Of a stretch of 64,000 bases of DNA, positions 22,720-34,139 are shown piece after piece. The stretch lies in the NCBI RefSeq assembly GCF_023101765.2, contig NC_064231.1, positions 1,674,001-1,738,000 of the forward strand, in the 5' to 3' direction. A program made the translations under genes and the position numbers. A model generated the notes under the pieces. That model saw nothing but the letters and a program-made list of their open reading frames with translations, did not search any database and had not been told where the DNA came from. The DNA comes from Spodoptera frugiperda. Taxonomy: Eukaryota > Arthropoda > Insecta > Lepidoptera > Noctuidae. Numbering within the stretch: position 1 is the first letter of the stretch; each line of letters opens with the position of its first letter.

Positions 22720-23660
22720 TTGGCAAGAATGGGGAAAATATGATGAGGACCTCTTCCCGTTACAAACTTATCGTGAAAATAAAAAGCCAAAAATTTAATT
22801 GTAAAATATAATTATTAATTGTCTAAATTTAATTAGCTTTGTCTAACTTTAAATGCCTAACTAGAAATGGAGACCGACCTAATATTTAAAATCACCTAGT
22901 TTAATAAAAAAATACCAATAACTCTTCACCTTTGAAATAATCCTAGCATCAAATACAAAAAAACAGATCAGAACATCCAAAGAAAACTAGCTACCTAAGC
23001 TACCTCAATAAAAAAAAAACAAATAAAAAGAACGTCTCGCTTTTTTCGTCTTTCATTTCGATCCCTTATTTAAACAAAGGAAAGGAAACGAGGACAAATC
23101 CGATGAAATCAAGACTAATGGCGACACTACACGAAGGTAAACGTCATGCGTATAGGTAGGGTAATCAAAAAATATTATGTGTATTCTCCACGGCATATTA
23201 CCTTTTTTTCTCTCGCTAGCTTAGAAGCTAAGGACGGGAGACCCGAAGTGTCCTCATTTCATGTTGGATGAACTGCGTAAATACTATATTTTCATACTTT
23301 ATTTTTTTCCTGGAAACTTTTTTTAGTAAATCCTTAAGTAGTTATTTGTGTGTGAGTATTACGTACTATGGATGGACTGGATATGTTACTGAATGATTTA
23401 CAAATCAGTTAGATTTTAAATAACATGACGTCACGTTTTTATCCTCAAATGGGTAGCTAGGCAGACATGGAAAAGCCGGTGGCTTTGTTCGTTAGTTACT
23501 CTTGTGGCCAGTCGACCAATGTCGTCTCATTCTTCAATCTCCCAATTCTTTAATTAATACGAGTAGATATTGTTTTGATAAACAGACATACTAGATCTCA
23601 AACACGAAACCGCTCAAACACTTATTACTTAATAAACATCATGTATTTTTTAACCGTTGC
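22720..23660. other. Intergenic, no gene seen
   Basis: AT-rich sequence without a convincing exon. An A-rich run near 23005-23017 is followed by a purine-rich stretch to about 23100. Confidence 0.35.
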
Positions 23661-23664
23661 TATT

Positions 23665-23842
23665 TTTTGCCATGGATTAGGATTTTCTCCTTTGTCGTGG
23701 GTGGATTCACATTATACATCATACCCAGACCCGAAACAATTTAGCGGATCACACAAAAAGAGTTGCTAAGTGCGGGAATCGAACGCGCTATATGTTGCGT
23801 GGCAGCCGGTTGCCTAGCCACCGCGCCAACCATGCAGTCATA
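23665..23842 (-). mobile_element. SINE, tRNA-headed family 2
   Basis: In reverse orientation: GGATTAGGATTTTCTCC, CCCAGACCCGAAACAA, then a tRNA-like head with GTGCGGGAATCGAACGCGC (B box) and GGCAGCCGGTTGCCTAGCCACCGCGCCAACC (A-box side). Similar in all blocks to the copy at 63066. Confidence 0.8.
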
Positions 23843-24237
23843 ATACCTATATTACAAGGAAGTTATTCAATTACTCCAATAATAAAACGCAACCCAAAAC
23901 CCTCACTACACTAGAAAACCCCTACAAACACGTCCCTTAGCAATAAAGATAATACAATCCACTTCTGGCCATAGTACCATAACATACTACAAAACGTGGG
24001 ACTACCGTATCTCCGCATATGAAAGGGTTTTATAATTACAAGCGCATTCAACGTACAGTACGTTCAGGCTTCATAAACTGTAACCAAAGCTTTGCCGTCG
24101 TTATGTTCTGTGTTAGTACTTACAGTAGAATAGAATACAGGGGAAAATGTTCTCTTGATACATTTTTATGTTATTTGCGATTGTGGAATGCTTTGTTGAT
24201 ATATTTTTCTTGTTCTTTTTAAGCGACTTTAAAAATA

Positions 24238-24375
24238 GGAGGTTCTTATATTGACCTGTTTGTATGTGTGTTTGTGCGTGATTATCTCGCTTTTGGTTGA
24301 AGCGATTTTGATGCAGTTTTCAGCATCGTATTTTTCAGACTGAGGAAAAAGTTTTGGGTATATTATCCCCCCGCC
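24238..24375 (+). repeat. Interspersed repeat, family H, copy 1
   Basis: AAAATAGGAGGTTCTTATATTGACC ... GTGCGTGATTATCTCGC ... GCAGTTTTCAGCATCGTATT ... GGAAAAAGTTTTGGGTA. The same order is found at 45505-45632. Non-coding. Confidence 0.6.
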
Positions 24376-24379
24376 CCCG

Positions 24380-25300
24380 AAAAATCGAAAAATGCGTACC
24401 TAGATGACAGAGCGTTATTTTTGTAGTTAGCATAGTACATGTTTGGCAAAGGTCTTTTTTTTTTGGTCACACATTTAATGAACCCCTCCCGAAACTAAAA
24501 CCTGGCTACGCCTATGAATTACTCGACTTGAAAAGTGGAGGTTCGTACTTTAACACATGTTTTTTTTTGAGAAAAGAATAATTACCACAATCCTGTATTT
24601 AGGAATCGGCAAGTTTTAGCTGTTTTTAAAATACTTAGTTACAATGGAATATCTCATTTACCTACTTTGCATAAAACACCACCAGGAATAAACAAAGTTC
24701 TTCGACGTTTTTCGACTTTAAACGAGACTATTAACTCTGAATTTAATAGGAAATACCAGCGTCATATAGTTTAACTTTAAAATATTAACATAATATTATT
24801 TTGTAACCTATGTACGAACATAAATAAATAATTCATTATTTCATTTCACATTTATATTTGCATACACGCTACACTCTCGCAGTTACATAAAACAGAATCA
24901 ATTATTGACAATACACATCAAGAATTCTGTTTGTTCGCAAAATTTTAGGGAACAACAGTATTTGGTGGAAGCCGAGCGCATCTGTGTTTGACCACCCGCC
25001 TGACCACGAGCCGTAGCCCCGCATAAATTATGTAAAACAAAGCCGCGTTAAACATATAACACGATATTATTCATATTTAAAACTTGACAAGTTTGGCTTT
25101 TGAACACATGGTCTTAGGTTGGATCGGGCAAATCATCTTCCTTGATTTATCATTAACAGCCCATGGCAGTCCATGAAATAAGAGCCTTTTCTACACTAAG
25201 AGGTTTTAATTATTATGTTATCGGCTTACTTACTTATGCGGTATAATAATTAATTTAGTATGTCTCACGAAAGTTACAATAAAATCATAAGAGGTTTTAC
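24380..25300. other. Intergenic, with a partial family G border
   Basis: No gene seen. At about 25250-25280, AATTTAGTATGTCTCACGAAAG matches the outer border of family G without the rest of the element. Confidence 0.35.
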
Positions 25301-25309
25301 CGTAATCTT

Positions 25310-25625
25310 CTTTTTTTATGATAGAATCCGGTAAACGAGCAAACGGATCACCTGATGGTAAGCAATCGCCACCGCCCATAGAAACCCGAAACACCAGGGG
25401 CGTTACAAGTGCGTTGCTGGTCTTTGGGGGGTTAGGAATTTTAGGGTTGTTGGGAAATCGGGGATTGGGAAGATTGGGGAGCGGGGTAATGGGACCTCCG
25501 GTAACCTCACTCACAAAACGAAACACAACGCAAGCGTTGTTTCACGTCAGATTTCTGTGAGGCCGTGGTATTACTCCGGTGGAGCCTGCCCATTCGTGCG
25601 GAAGCATGATTCCCCCATACCTAGC
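25310..25625 (-). repeat. Family A repeat, long copy
   Basis: Reverse orientation: a TTTTTTT run, GGTAAACGAGCAAACGGATC, GATGGTAAGCAATCGCC, GGCGTTACAAGTGCGTTGC, TTAGGGTTGTTGGGAAATCG, ACAACGCAAGCGTTGTTTC and GGCCGTGGTATTACTCCGG. It is the longest copy in the window, about 310 bp. Open frames across it on both strands are repeat sequence, not genes. Confidence 0.8.
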
Positions 25626-25629
25626 GAGT

Positions 25630-26010
25630 GGATTGTGCATACTTGAGCAAGTAGATCAGAGAGTTATTTATACAGTCTGCATCTGTCAGTCAGCCTCTGT
25701 CAAATATGTAGCCCTTTATTAGTCGACTCATATCTTACGGCACCTTCGCAAATTTAGTCATAGAATAAATATACATGTAATTAATGTTAACTTAAATTTG
25801 CATATACACCTCTCTTTCTAAGGATAATAAGAGTCATGTTATGGTAATGGTGGGAACTGAGTAATAACCAAGATTTTATGTCGTTTTGCGTCAGGTCTAC
25901 TCGAATTACATTTTTGTACGGCAAACAAGATGTTTATAATTAGGTATACAGGTAATTAATCTGTCTCAAATATCAACAAGAAATATTTAATGCAACATAT
26001 ACATACAGTA
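25630..26010. other. Intergenic, nothing recognised
   Basis: No exon or clear repeat was found between the family A copy and the MITE at 26012. Confidence 0.35.
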
Positions 26011-26011
26011 A

Positions 26012-26172
26012 CCCTTAGAATATATGAGTTTGCTTTACGTTTTTCAACTAACCGAAATAAGAGTGCGTTCGGCACTCTGATTGGCCTGCTTGAATAAACC
26101 AACCAATCAGAACCACGAACGCGTTCTCGTTTTGATAAGTCATTTTAAACGTAAAACAAACTCGTACTAAGG
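26012..26172. mobile_element. MITE-like element, family M1, copy 2
   Basis: Ends CCTTAG ... CTAAGG. Inside these, GAGTTTGCTTTACGT pairs with ACGTAAAACAAACTC, and a central palindrome reads GCACTCTGATTGG ... CCAACCAATCAGAACC. About 160 bp and non-coding. Confidence 0.78.
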
Positions 26173-26487
26173 CTACAGATTAGAATGAGATCAAAAGAGC
26201 AATCATTATCTTAGCATAGCTGTACTTAATATTTTCGTATTTGTCACCAAACAATTACATTATCAAACAATACCCACCTAAAACACGTTAATTACCATGG
26301 CAAACAAAATTGTATCTAAAATTAATTTGCGTTGTCACGTTTCTCATTACAAAAACAATTAAACTGTAACCTATAATGTTTGGGCGAAAGATATTTCAAA
26401 CAAAAAGTTAATTAATATTTTATGTGGAGACTCGAGTGACCGATCAAATTTGTCGCTCTTGGTAGTGTTGCTTGATCTCATAATATA

Positions 26488-26652
26488 CCTTATTTTTTTT
26501 GAGGGGGGAAAATCATCCAATGTCTTCTCCCACCTTGGGCGAGGCGGGAGGGAGTGTCAGACTCTTACTGACTAAAAACCATCCCGTTCCTACTCCTGCT
26601 TTTCGAACCGGAGCCCCGGTAAACCCGCTAGGTAGTCCGCAGCTCCGGATCT
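26488..26652 (-). repeat. LINE 3'-end fragment, family E
   Basis: In reverse: a TTTTTTTTGAGGGG tail, GGGCGAGGCGGGAGGGAGTGTC, AGACTCTTACTGACTAAAAACC, then GAGCCCCGGTAAACCCGCTAGG. Read on the minus strand it ends CCCCTCAAAAAAAA, the look of a retroposed 3' end. Other copies lie at 27840, 37393 and 42583. Confidence 0.65.
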
Positions 26653-26794
26653 CATAATATACCTTATGCTTTTAAAAACGGAACGGACTTTCGAAAACGG
26701 GGACCCGCAAGACTTATCAGTTCCCAGCTCAAAACTGTCCGACACTCACTCTCACCTCTCCCAAGGCAGAGACATTTTACTTTAAAAAAAACGA

Positions 26795-26899
26795 TGGAGT
26801 CTTCCTCGAAAACAAAAACGCGATACTCGAAATGGATCGAGACTTCCTTGAAAACAATTGAGCTTTACCCGAAAGCAATCGAGCGCTACTCGATAATCT
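26795..26899 (+). repeat. Five 21-bp units; decayed heptad-repeat coding fragment
   Basis: Five consecutive 21-bp units start at 26795, 26816, 26837, 26858 and 26879. Each has a TCGA-type core followed by an A-rich end. In one plus frame they translate to seven-residue repeats (LENKNAI, LEMDRDF, LENN, ALPESNR, ALLDNLKEL) interrupted by a TGA and ended by a TAG. The heptad spacing of leucines suggests a former coiled coil, perhaps from a transposon-encoded DNA-binding protein, which is my guess. No flanking gene was found. Confidence 0.5.
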
Positions 26900-27835
26900 G
26901 AAAGAATTGCCGTAGTTCATCCAGCAACACAGAGATGGTAACTGTCATCTCTTATAATTTATCTAATGCCTTAACTTTTTATAGGTACATAGCATAAGAC
27001 CACTACATACATTATGAACTAACTCGTGCCTACACTTAAAGTGACTTGATGGAAATTGATTACTCACTCACTCGGTGGTGATAGACTATCAAATTGACAT
27101 CACTTACGCTCCACTTTTAGGTCTTGGCGTGACCTAAAACAAAATATTGTAGTAAGAACATGTATTTTAATGTATTTTGTATCTTACGACTAGGATTTAA
27201 AGTTTAAACTGAAGATATCTATTATAATACATGTTGGTACGAAGTAAGATTGCATTATCTATATTTCTTTTGTCTCTATTAAAATAACTAAAAAGCAATG
27301 TTAATATTTAGAACTACATAGTACGTTCATATGAAACCTGAATTTTGACCTAATCCTAATTGAAATAAGATTAATTATTATTAACAAAAAAATGGAGTAC
27401 ATTTCTATCTTTTCATATTTATACATAATTTATCTGCCTACCGCATTAAGCCAACTTATGTACACATTCATGTGCATAAAAAGTATAATAAATAAATAAA
27501 TAATTTAAACAATGTTATCATAATATTTTATAAAAGAAGTAGTATTAAACTTGCAGTGAACGACCAATCAACTTTAAACTTTACGAATATAAGCTCCTTA
27601 GGTGCTATATTGCCAATCACAGAAACATACATAGTAACACATTTTACGATATCAATACGCTTATGATTACCTCGTAAACTGTGACTAGGAACCAATCAAT
27701 ATAGGTACTTTTACTACAATGTTGGGGCATTTTATTAAACTGTCTATAAGACTAACTCTTGACTGCGGTTACACCTCCTTGCTTGAAAGAATGCGTCGAA
27801 GAAAGTATCGTAGTAGGATATTTGAAAAAAAATAG
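26900..27835. other. Intergenic, AT-rich
   Basis: No convincing exon or repeat identified. Confidence 0.35.
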
Positions 27836-27839
27836 AACT

Positions 27840-28140
27840 AACAATATAACATCGAGCAAGGGTAGCTCGCCGCCCGACCAGAACCAGACACGTGCGTGCG
27901 GCGCGTCGCGTTCTGCGCGCGTCTCAAAGAGCCATCAGACCACCACAGATGGGGCCCAGCAGGGCTGATGCCTGATCCGGAGCTACAGACTGTCTAGCGA
28001 GTTTACCGGGGCCCCAGTTCGTAAAGCAGTAGTAGAAACGGGGTGATTTTTGGTCAATATAAGTCTCTGACACTCCGTCTCGCCTCGCCGGAGGCGGAAG
28101 AAGCCATTGGATGATTTTGCACCGTCTTTCTTTCGACGTC
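27840..28140 (+). repeat. LINE 3'-end fragment, family E, longest copy
   Basis: GC-rich stretch (27860-27960, CGCCCGACCAGAACC ... CCACCACAGATGGGGCCCAGCAGGGCTG), then the usual family E tail: TAGCGAGTTTACCGGGGCCCC, TCTCTGACACTCC, CGCCTCGCCGGAGGCGG and ATTGGATGATTTT. It extends further 5' than the other copies. The small open frame over it is the frayed end of a retrotransposon or its UTR. Confidence 0.65.
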
Positions 28141-28579
28141 TTCCTGCTGATAATGATGAGACAATGACGAAAATGAATTAGAAAATGAACACTCCTTTTA
28201 ACATAGAAATCTCTTCATACATTTTTCAATCCATTAGAGCATGTCACAACACAATCCTGGCACCTACAGCTACCTTGTGAAGAGGAAATGAGAAAAGTTT
28301 CCGATGGCATACAACCTGCATGGTGGTTCGCTGTATAAAAAGTTTTAATTGATTGTGGCCCACAATTATACGGGCACTCAAGCTGTGGTAAACTGTTGAC
28401 TGATTTGACACAGTTCAGGTAAAGGTTTAAGATGGATGGTAGTAGGTTTGGGTTAACGACTTTACTTTTAACTGCAGTTATTGAAAACTAACCGGTTGCC
28501 GGGGTCGGTATAACTTTAGGTAACTTTGTATTTAATAGGATAATATATTGGTCGGAAATGTAATATAGGATACTTTTAT

Positions 28580-28790
28580 ACTTAACAGGATGGCGTTTCG
28601 CTAACATCTCGCGTGGTGTTAAGCGATGATGTGGCTGACGATGAAGCACACCTGCTTATGAGCAAGCGGTTTACTCCGGACTTGAAGTTGTATTTTGCTG
28701 GACACAAGACATACACAGACTACGGCAAGGAATTCCATTCTTACGCAAAAGGAAACTGGAAGCAAAAAATACGCGTGTGAATTGAATTTT
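28580..28790 (+). repeat. Interspersed repeat (GATGGCGTTTCGCTAACATC type)
   Basis: GGATGGCGTTTCGCTAACATCTC, GTGGTGTTAAGCGATGATGTGG and GACTACGGCAAGGAATTCCATTC in order. From memory this is a frequent lepidopteran repeat module. It happens to be open in one plus frame (reads DGVSLTSRVVLSDDVADDEA), which may be a relic of a retrotransposon protein, but no homology is claimed. Confidence 0.45.
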
Positions 28791-28944
28791 AGCGCTAAAT
28801 ACAATTTAAAGTAATATGTCCATTTCTTAACAGCAAGTCAAGCTATTTGATTCAAATATATGTCGTAAAATTGCGATTTTGTGGCAATCCCTAAGTCCTA
28901 ACCAAGTAAGGATTTTTAACAAAACTTCCTTTTGAGAACCTTCC

Positions 28945-29005
28945 TATCCGACCTTTATCCAGCAATGGATATCTTCTGGCCGATGATGATGACGATAAAC
29001 CAAAC
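28945..29005 (+). repeat. LINE 3' tail fragment
   Basis: CCTTTATCCAGCAATGGATATC ... GGCCGATGATGATGACGATAA has the same design as 15178-15226: a short end-of-ORF motif and a GAT-rich tail. Confidence 0.5.
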
Positions 29006-29476
29006 AATATATAACACTATAACATCAAAATAGTACCAACACATAAATCCATACTCTTCAACCGCGCAATACAAAATACCAAAAACATTAAAGCCAAAAT
29101 AGCAATCTGTACTTAAGCTACGTGGTGTAACTTAACACAACTTGTTATTACAGTATAAGTTTCTTGTATACTTGGTTAATGCCTTAACGTGTTCAAGTTA
29201 AAGTTAAGTTCAAAGTAGCGGTGGACTTGGCTTAGTTTAATGATTGTGTCGACGCGTGCTATAGATATACGAAATAAACTTTGCTTGGGTTTAACACACG
29301 GAAAATGGTAATTTGAATTGGATTATGGTGTCAAGAATAATAAACATAATATCATGCTAACTCCGAAGGGTTAGGCAAGAGTATCCAACATTTGTATTTT
29401 AATACCATGTTCAGACATTTATGTCTCTCCTACTGAACCAGAGCTGAGAGTTTTCAAAATACTAAAACAACAACGT

Positions 29477-29718
29477 CTGCCTCGTTGGCTAAGTGGTCGC
29501 AAGTGCGACTGCTGGACAAAGGGGTCTCGGGTTTGATTCCCGGGTTAGGCAGTATAACTATGATTTTTTCGGCTTTTCGAAAATTTCTTAGTAGTAGGTA
29601 GCACGGAGCCTGGAATTGTGTTCTTAAAACATAAATGGTGAAAAGTGGGTACATTGTATAGCGGCATTACGTGCCATAATGTGCACCCCTTCGGGGATAA
29701 AATGCGTGACGTTGCGTA
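29477..29718 (+). mobile_element. SINE, tRNA-headed family 1, near complete
   Basis: CTGCCTCGTTGGCTAAGTGGTCGCAAGTGCGACTGC gives the A-box side and GGTTTGATTCCCGGG the B box. The body contains ATTTTTTCGGCTTTTCGAAA, CGGAGCCTGGAATTGTG and GGTACATTGTATAGCGG, and ends GGGGATAAAATGCGTGACGTTGC. Confidence 0.87.
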
Positions 29719-29734
29719 AAACTACAATAACCCA

Positions 29735-29858
29735 TTACATTCCTAACCCCCAAAAGGCCTGCAACGCCTCTGGTGTTTCGGGTGTCCATGGGCGACGGCG
29801 ATTGCTTACCATCAGATGATCCGTCTGCTAGTTTACCGGCTTATACCATAAAAAAATC
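29735..29858 (+). repeat. Family A repeat
   Basis: CTAACCCCCAAAAGGCCTGCAACGCC, GGTGTCCATGGGCGACGGCGATTGC and CGTCTGCTAGTTTACCGGC, then TAAAAAAA. It directly follows the SINE, about 18 bp away. Confidence 0.78.
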
Positions 29859-29859
29859 C

Positions 29860-30565
29860 GTCTTCTAATGATAATAACGAAAGAGTAGTTCCTGAATCAG
29901 AACACACTACTGATCCAAATGACACAGTTAATTTTATATAGACGGTACCTATCTCGAAACTTAATAGCAGTAGTAGTTTTATTAATCGTATCGTAAGTTT
30001 TAACGGTAAAGTGCTCGTGGAACGTAGTTCCGCGTCGCAGCGTGAAATGACAAGCTATAAACTACATCTCCGGTATATTGCTGCTTACTCCACTACAGCT
30101 TAGGTTGAGAGGGTCATAAGTTATATTACAGAACAATCTGATGGTCTATGTTGTAGTTTGTATGTTTTATATTGTGTACATTCTACTTTGATTTAACTAA
30201 GTGATGACTGGCAAGTATAACAGCTCACACTTAGGACCCACTTAGTTTTAGGTTAAATTTTCGTGATGCTCGTCGATTGGGTTTCTCCCAGTTGTGCAGT
30301 ATTTTATATGCGCCTTTGGGCTTACCTAAGTCATTCTGTCGCCTGCATTCAATTCACCGAGGGAAGTGAGAACTATTTTTCGTCTCCTCTAATATCTTCT
30401 GAATTATTTCGTTGCGAGATCCAATACAGTCATTCATGTCCCTGGTACGTACCAAAAAAAAAGTGATGACTGGATCCATAGGGTGTCTGTAAGAAATTGC
30501 ATTCTACGATAAAACCGCACATTGTACACATTTTATTTGGATAATTGTACTTTTTGTTTTTAATA
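29860..30565. other. Intergenic, nothing recognised
   Basis: No convincing exon; the small open frame at 30263-30466 has no recognisable content. Confidence 0.35.
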
Positions 30566-30569
30566 AAAG

Positions 30570-31345
30570 TCAAAAGTCAAAATCATTTATTTCAAATAGA
30601 CCAGGAAGGCACTTTTGAACGTCAAAGCAAATATAATAATATTAATAACGTCTGTCTGTCGGTCAGTCCTCTAGTGAAGCTATTTGCTCGTTCCAAAGTG
30701 TAGATTCCTATGGAGAAGAACGAGCAAGAAACTCCATAGGTTACTCTTTTTCAATCAGATTTACAATACAATTCTTGGTTACATTGTTTCGATTACTTCA
30801 ACTATGTGAGAACAATGTAAAACTAATATTCAGTCAAAGCGATAGAAAAAGAAAATAACCTAGAGGACAATAAAAATTAATGCAGTCCGGAGCTGACCAG
30901 TCCCAGTTGACAGCGCCCGTTCACGAACATGACACGTACACCAGCACCGCCCAACTCAACCATGTTGCAGGGAATCGAGCGATCCAATGCCCGTGCCACC
31001 GCCAATGAGACCTTTGAGTGAGCATGACAACTCCAAGCTGACATAAATGCATTCTACTAGTCTAATTTGATTTTAGTTAATTACAGGGCTCTCACATTTA
31101 CAATGATTGTATAAAGTAGAGAACACATCGAAATAACATGGTTATATTACAGAAATTTTTCGTTATCCTGTGGAGCCGGACCAGCTTGCCTCCAAGCATT
31201 TTTATCTTCTATGTAATCATTTACTTTGTAGTATGCTTGTCTACATAACGTTTTTTTAATACAAAGTTTAAATTTTGATTCATTCAGATTCTGTATTTCC
31301 ATTGGAACTTTATTATAACATTTAACACAGAATCCCATAAATGAC
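30570..31345 (-). mobile_element. 5'-truncated non-LTR retrotransposon (LINE), last ~770 bp
   Basis: Minus-strand order: the C-terminal end of a reverse-transcriptase ORF (31338-31147), a 3' UTR (with GGTCTCATTGGCGGTGG and GGAGTTTCTTGCTCGTTC), then AAATAAATGATTTTGACTTTTGACTTT at the end (30600-30570). The last part contains an AATAAA and short TTTTGAC repeats, typical of some insect LINE tails. Fragments with the same terminus are at 17846 and 56733. The 5' end is lost, as usual for LINE insertions. Confidence 0.7.
31147..31338 (-). pseudogene. LINE ORF2 C-terminal remnant (reverse transcriptase)
   Basis: About 63 residues reading MGFCVKCYNKVPMEIQN ... KFKLCIKKTLCRQAYYKVND. The pattern 'YNKLP-x-I ... 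F-K-x-x-K-K-x-L ... AYYKVxDY' is what I know as the C-terminal end of insect Jockey/CR1-like reverse-transcriptase ORFs. The N-terminal endonuclease and the polymerase core are missing, so it cannot work. Confidence 0.6.
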
Positions 31346-31349
31346 TTAC

Positions 31350-32135
31350 TTATTTAATTAGTAACTTTGTAATTTAATAAGTAACTTTGTTAGATTTGAT
31401 AAACGACGTGTGGTCTTAACACACGAACCACATTGCATTTTACTTATAAATTCTCGTATGGATGATAGGTAACTAGAGAGTCCTAAATTCTAATATGCAT
31501 ACCTCTGAAATATCATGAAACGTAACAGATATATCTAAAATTTCAAAGAATTCAAGGCATTGCCTCGAGTAACTGAATTTCATCTCATGTATAACAGTGT
31601 TACAATTACTACGGACGAACCTATCTATTTATTAATAATTCAAATCAAAATGTCTACAATCCCGTGATTGGAAACAAATTTAAGCTTAATTATGTATTAT
31701 GTTATTGGCTTTTTTAATATTAAGCTAGCAAGCAAACACTGTAGCTTACGAAACATTTCATTCCAACGAAACCCTACAAACACAAATACTATTCTCCTCT
31801 AACAGTACCTCAGCAATCATATCGACCACCCCTCATAAGTTCAAAAACCCCAGTCTGCTCCCCTAAGATAGTTCAGTGGGGTTATAACCGCAAACAGTTC
31901 ACTAAAGCAGGCTAACTTACATGAGGTTTCTTCATAAACTTCTCCTGTAACTATAAATATCTGAAAAGCTTCAGTTTTAGACTTGTAGTTGAAACCTTAT
32001 GACCTTGTTGGGTTAGTGGTTTCGTATAAATCTGTAGATCTTACCTAAGATCTGAGGTTCAGTCTTAACTTTGGAGGTATTCTGCTTGAGTTTAACATAA
32101 ATCAAGTCTTTTATAAATAACTGTATACTTACGTG
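31350..32135. other. Intergenic, AT-rich
   Basis: No gene or clear repeat seen. Confidence 0.35.
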
Positions 32136-32139
32136 CATA

Positions 32140-32285
32140 TACCAAGAAAAGCTCTACTAGTTTCGAGTTTCAGAAGGACTCTTCATCGTGAGCAGCTTCT
32201 GCACGTTGAGCAGTCGTGTCCGCGCGTTGAGTAAACCGGTATGTTTAGTTAAATTTGTATATCTCACGATAGTTATCATAAACAA
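32140..32285. mobile_element. Family G element, partial copy
   Basis: AAGAAAAGCTCTACTAGTTTCGAG, AAGGACTCTTCATCGTGAGC and GAGTAAACCGGTATGTTTAGTTAAATTTGTATATCTCACGATAG. One inverted border is present; the other arm is not visible. Confidence 0.6.
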
Positions 32286-32289
32286 CGTC

Positions 32290-34005
32290 TTTTTTACTTT
32301 CTTCCTAACCTATTGTTTCATTGATGGACAATTCTTTTTGGTATTTCAAAAGTATTTTTCTTGAATTTGTTGGAAGAAATGCTTTGCCTTTCTGTTGTAA
32401 TAATATTTATTTAATTCATTACAAAGCCCAGGAAATCCATCGATAAATATTTAACTCAAACAGGCAAATCACAAAAGAAAACCAGAAGCATTACAAACAA
32501 AAATATACAAACAATTTTCATAAATTCAAAACAACAAACTCTTCAATATTAATCTAATACCTTCGTGCCTTAATTTAAAGTACAATTTCCTTTAACAAAT
32601 AAATGAGGAACACTCCATGAATAATTGAAATAAGGAGACCGCACCGAAAGGAGATTAAAATTTTAATTCACTTTCTCTCCTTGAAATAACTAAATTCTAT
32701 AAAGTGGTTTACTACATTTTGCTTTACGACCATTTTACTTCCGTAGTCTGGATTTTAAGCACCCAGTAATAATACATAAACATCACAAGATTTTAATCCC
32801 AGAAAGTGTGGACAGGGACGCACGTCAAATAAAACAAATTTTTCACCATTTATGTTACAAGTTCTACGTAATCACACTAGTATAATAATAGAGTGAATAG
32901 TGTTTGTTAGAATTTTTGGATGTTAGTCCGTTAATAACACTAAAACTACTGAATAAATTTAAATGAAATTTGGTATACAGACAAGGTACGAGCCATAAAT
33001 CGAACACAATCCTAAATTCCGTGACTGAGACCTTCAGCTTAAAAAAGTCAATAATACTTAGCTTAATCCGCCTCAAGAACTGTGGTTCTGCCTCACTGTT
33101 TGACTAACGAGGCAGTCTAAAAACACAAAGTAATGATTAATTATGCAAAACTGCTAAATAGTCTTTTCAGTTAGTGTTCAGTTCTAGCTAATTCTGGACG
33201 TAGCTATCTATTTTACTAATTTTAAGTCAGCTTAATTTAGGTCTGCTTTGGTAAATGCTGACTTTTCCTAATTTATTTAAGTAGCCGAAAATTTTTAGTC
33301 GTCCACTTATTTATTTTCATTGGATAATATTTTTTTTATATTGCGAGGGAAATCCTCATTGACTTTCTTCGCCGAGGAGACGGCGCCAACGGGTATCCCA
33401 TATTGGATCTCATGTAACTGTTTATATAGGCTATGTTGATATTTTCTATATTATTTTAGGATTTAGATACGTATAATTTTTTTTTTTGTACTGAAAAATC
33501 TCTTAACAAAATGGATAAGTGGCAATTTGTACCCACTTATTCAGATATTCAGCGTTCATTTACCGAAAAAAATCTTAGAAATCTAATTAGACAATTTTTA
33601 AAAGAGGACCACTCAAAAATATACTTTCTACACAGAAATAAACTAAAAAACGCTCCTCAAATATTTGTGTCACTCATTTTGATCACGTAACGTTGTACTC
33701 AAGTTTTCAAGTCTGAACGTAAAAAAGTTTATTACATTACATTACAGCATGTTTATAAATAGAAAAAAAACGGAATAATTTCAAAGTTTCTTGTTCATCG
33801 GGCAAAATGACTGGTAAATATAGAGTCCGCAGATAGGTTCGTAAATATAAAAGTTACAAGGACATTTTGACAAGTTTTTTAGAACCAAAGAATCGTAAAT
33901 ATTCATGAAACATAAAAGCAAAAGCATTCGAATGAACTGAAACGAATATACAGTTTTGTAAAAAAAAAAAATTATGAGTGTGTAAGGCTTAAGCCCCATT
34001 TCAAT
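32290..34005. other. Intergenic, AT-rich; possible SINE head scrap
   Basis: No gene seen. GACTAACGAGGCAGTC near 33101-33116 resembles the A-box side of SINE family 1 in reverse but is too short to call. The sequence at 33340-33420 (TTCGCCGAGGAGACGGCGCC) may be another old repeat. Confidence 0.35.
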
Positions 34006-34009
34006 TTTA

Positions 34010-34135
34010 TAAGGAATAAGCCGGTTTGCGAGCAGACGGATCAGCTGATGGTAAGCAATCACCGCTGACCATAAACACCAGAAGCGTTACAAGTGCGTTA
34101 CCAGCCTTTTGGTTTGGTTAGGAATTTAAGGTTTT
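34010..34135 (-). repeat. Family A repeat
   Basis: CCGGTTTGCGAGCAGACGGATC, GATGGTAAGCAATCACCGC, GCGTTACAAGTGCGTTACC and TTAGGAATTTAAGG, in reverse orientation. Confidence 0.75.
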
Positions 34136-34139
34136 TATG

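Noticed and set aside
27759..27968. 69-codon plus-strand frame as a gene
   Set aside because: Its second half is the GC-rich part of a family E retrotransposon end.
29477..29550. Genuine tRNA gene
   Set aside because: The A-box and B-box regions are present but the acceptor stem does not close and the sequence continues into a SINE body; the same holds at 49221, 63180-63255 and other heads.
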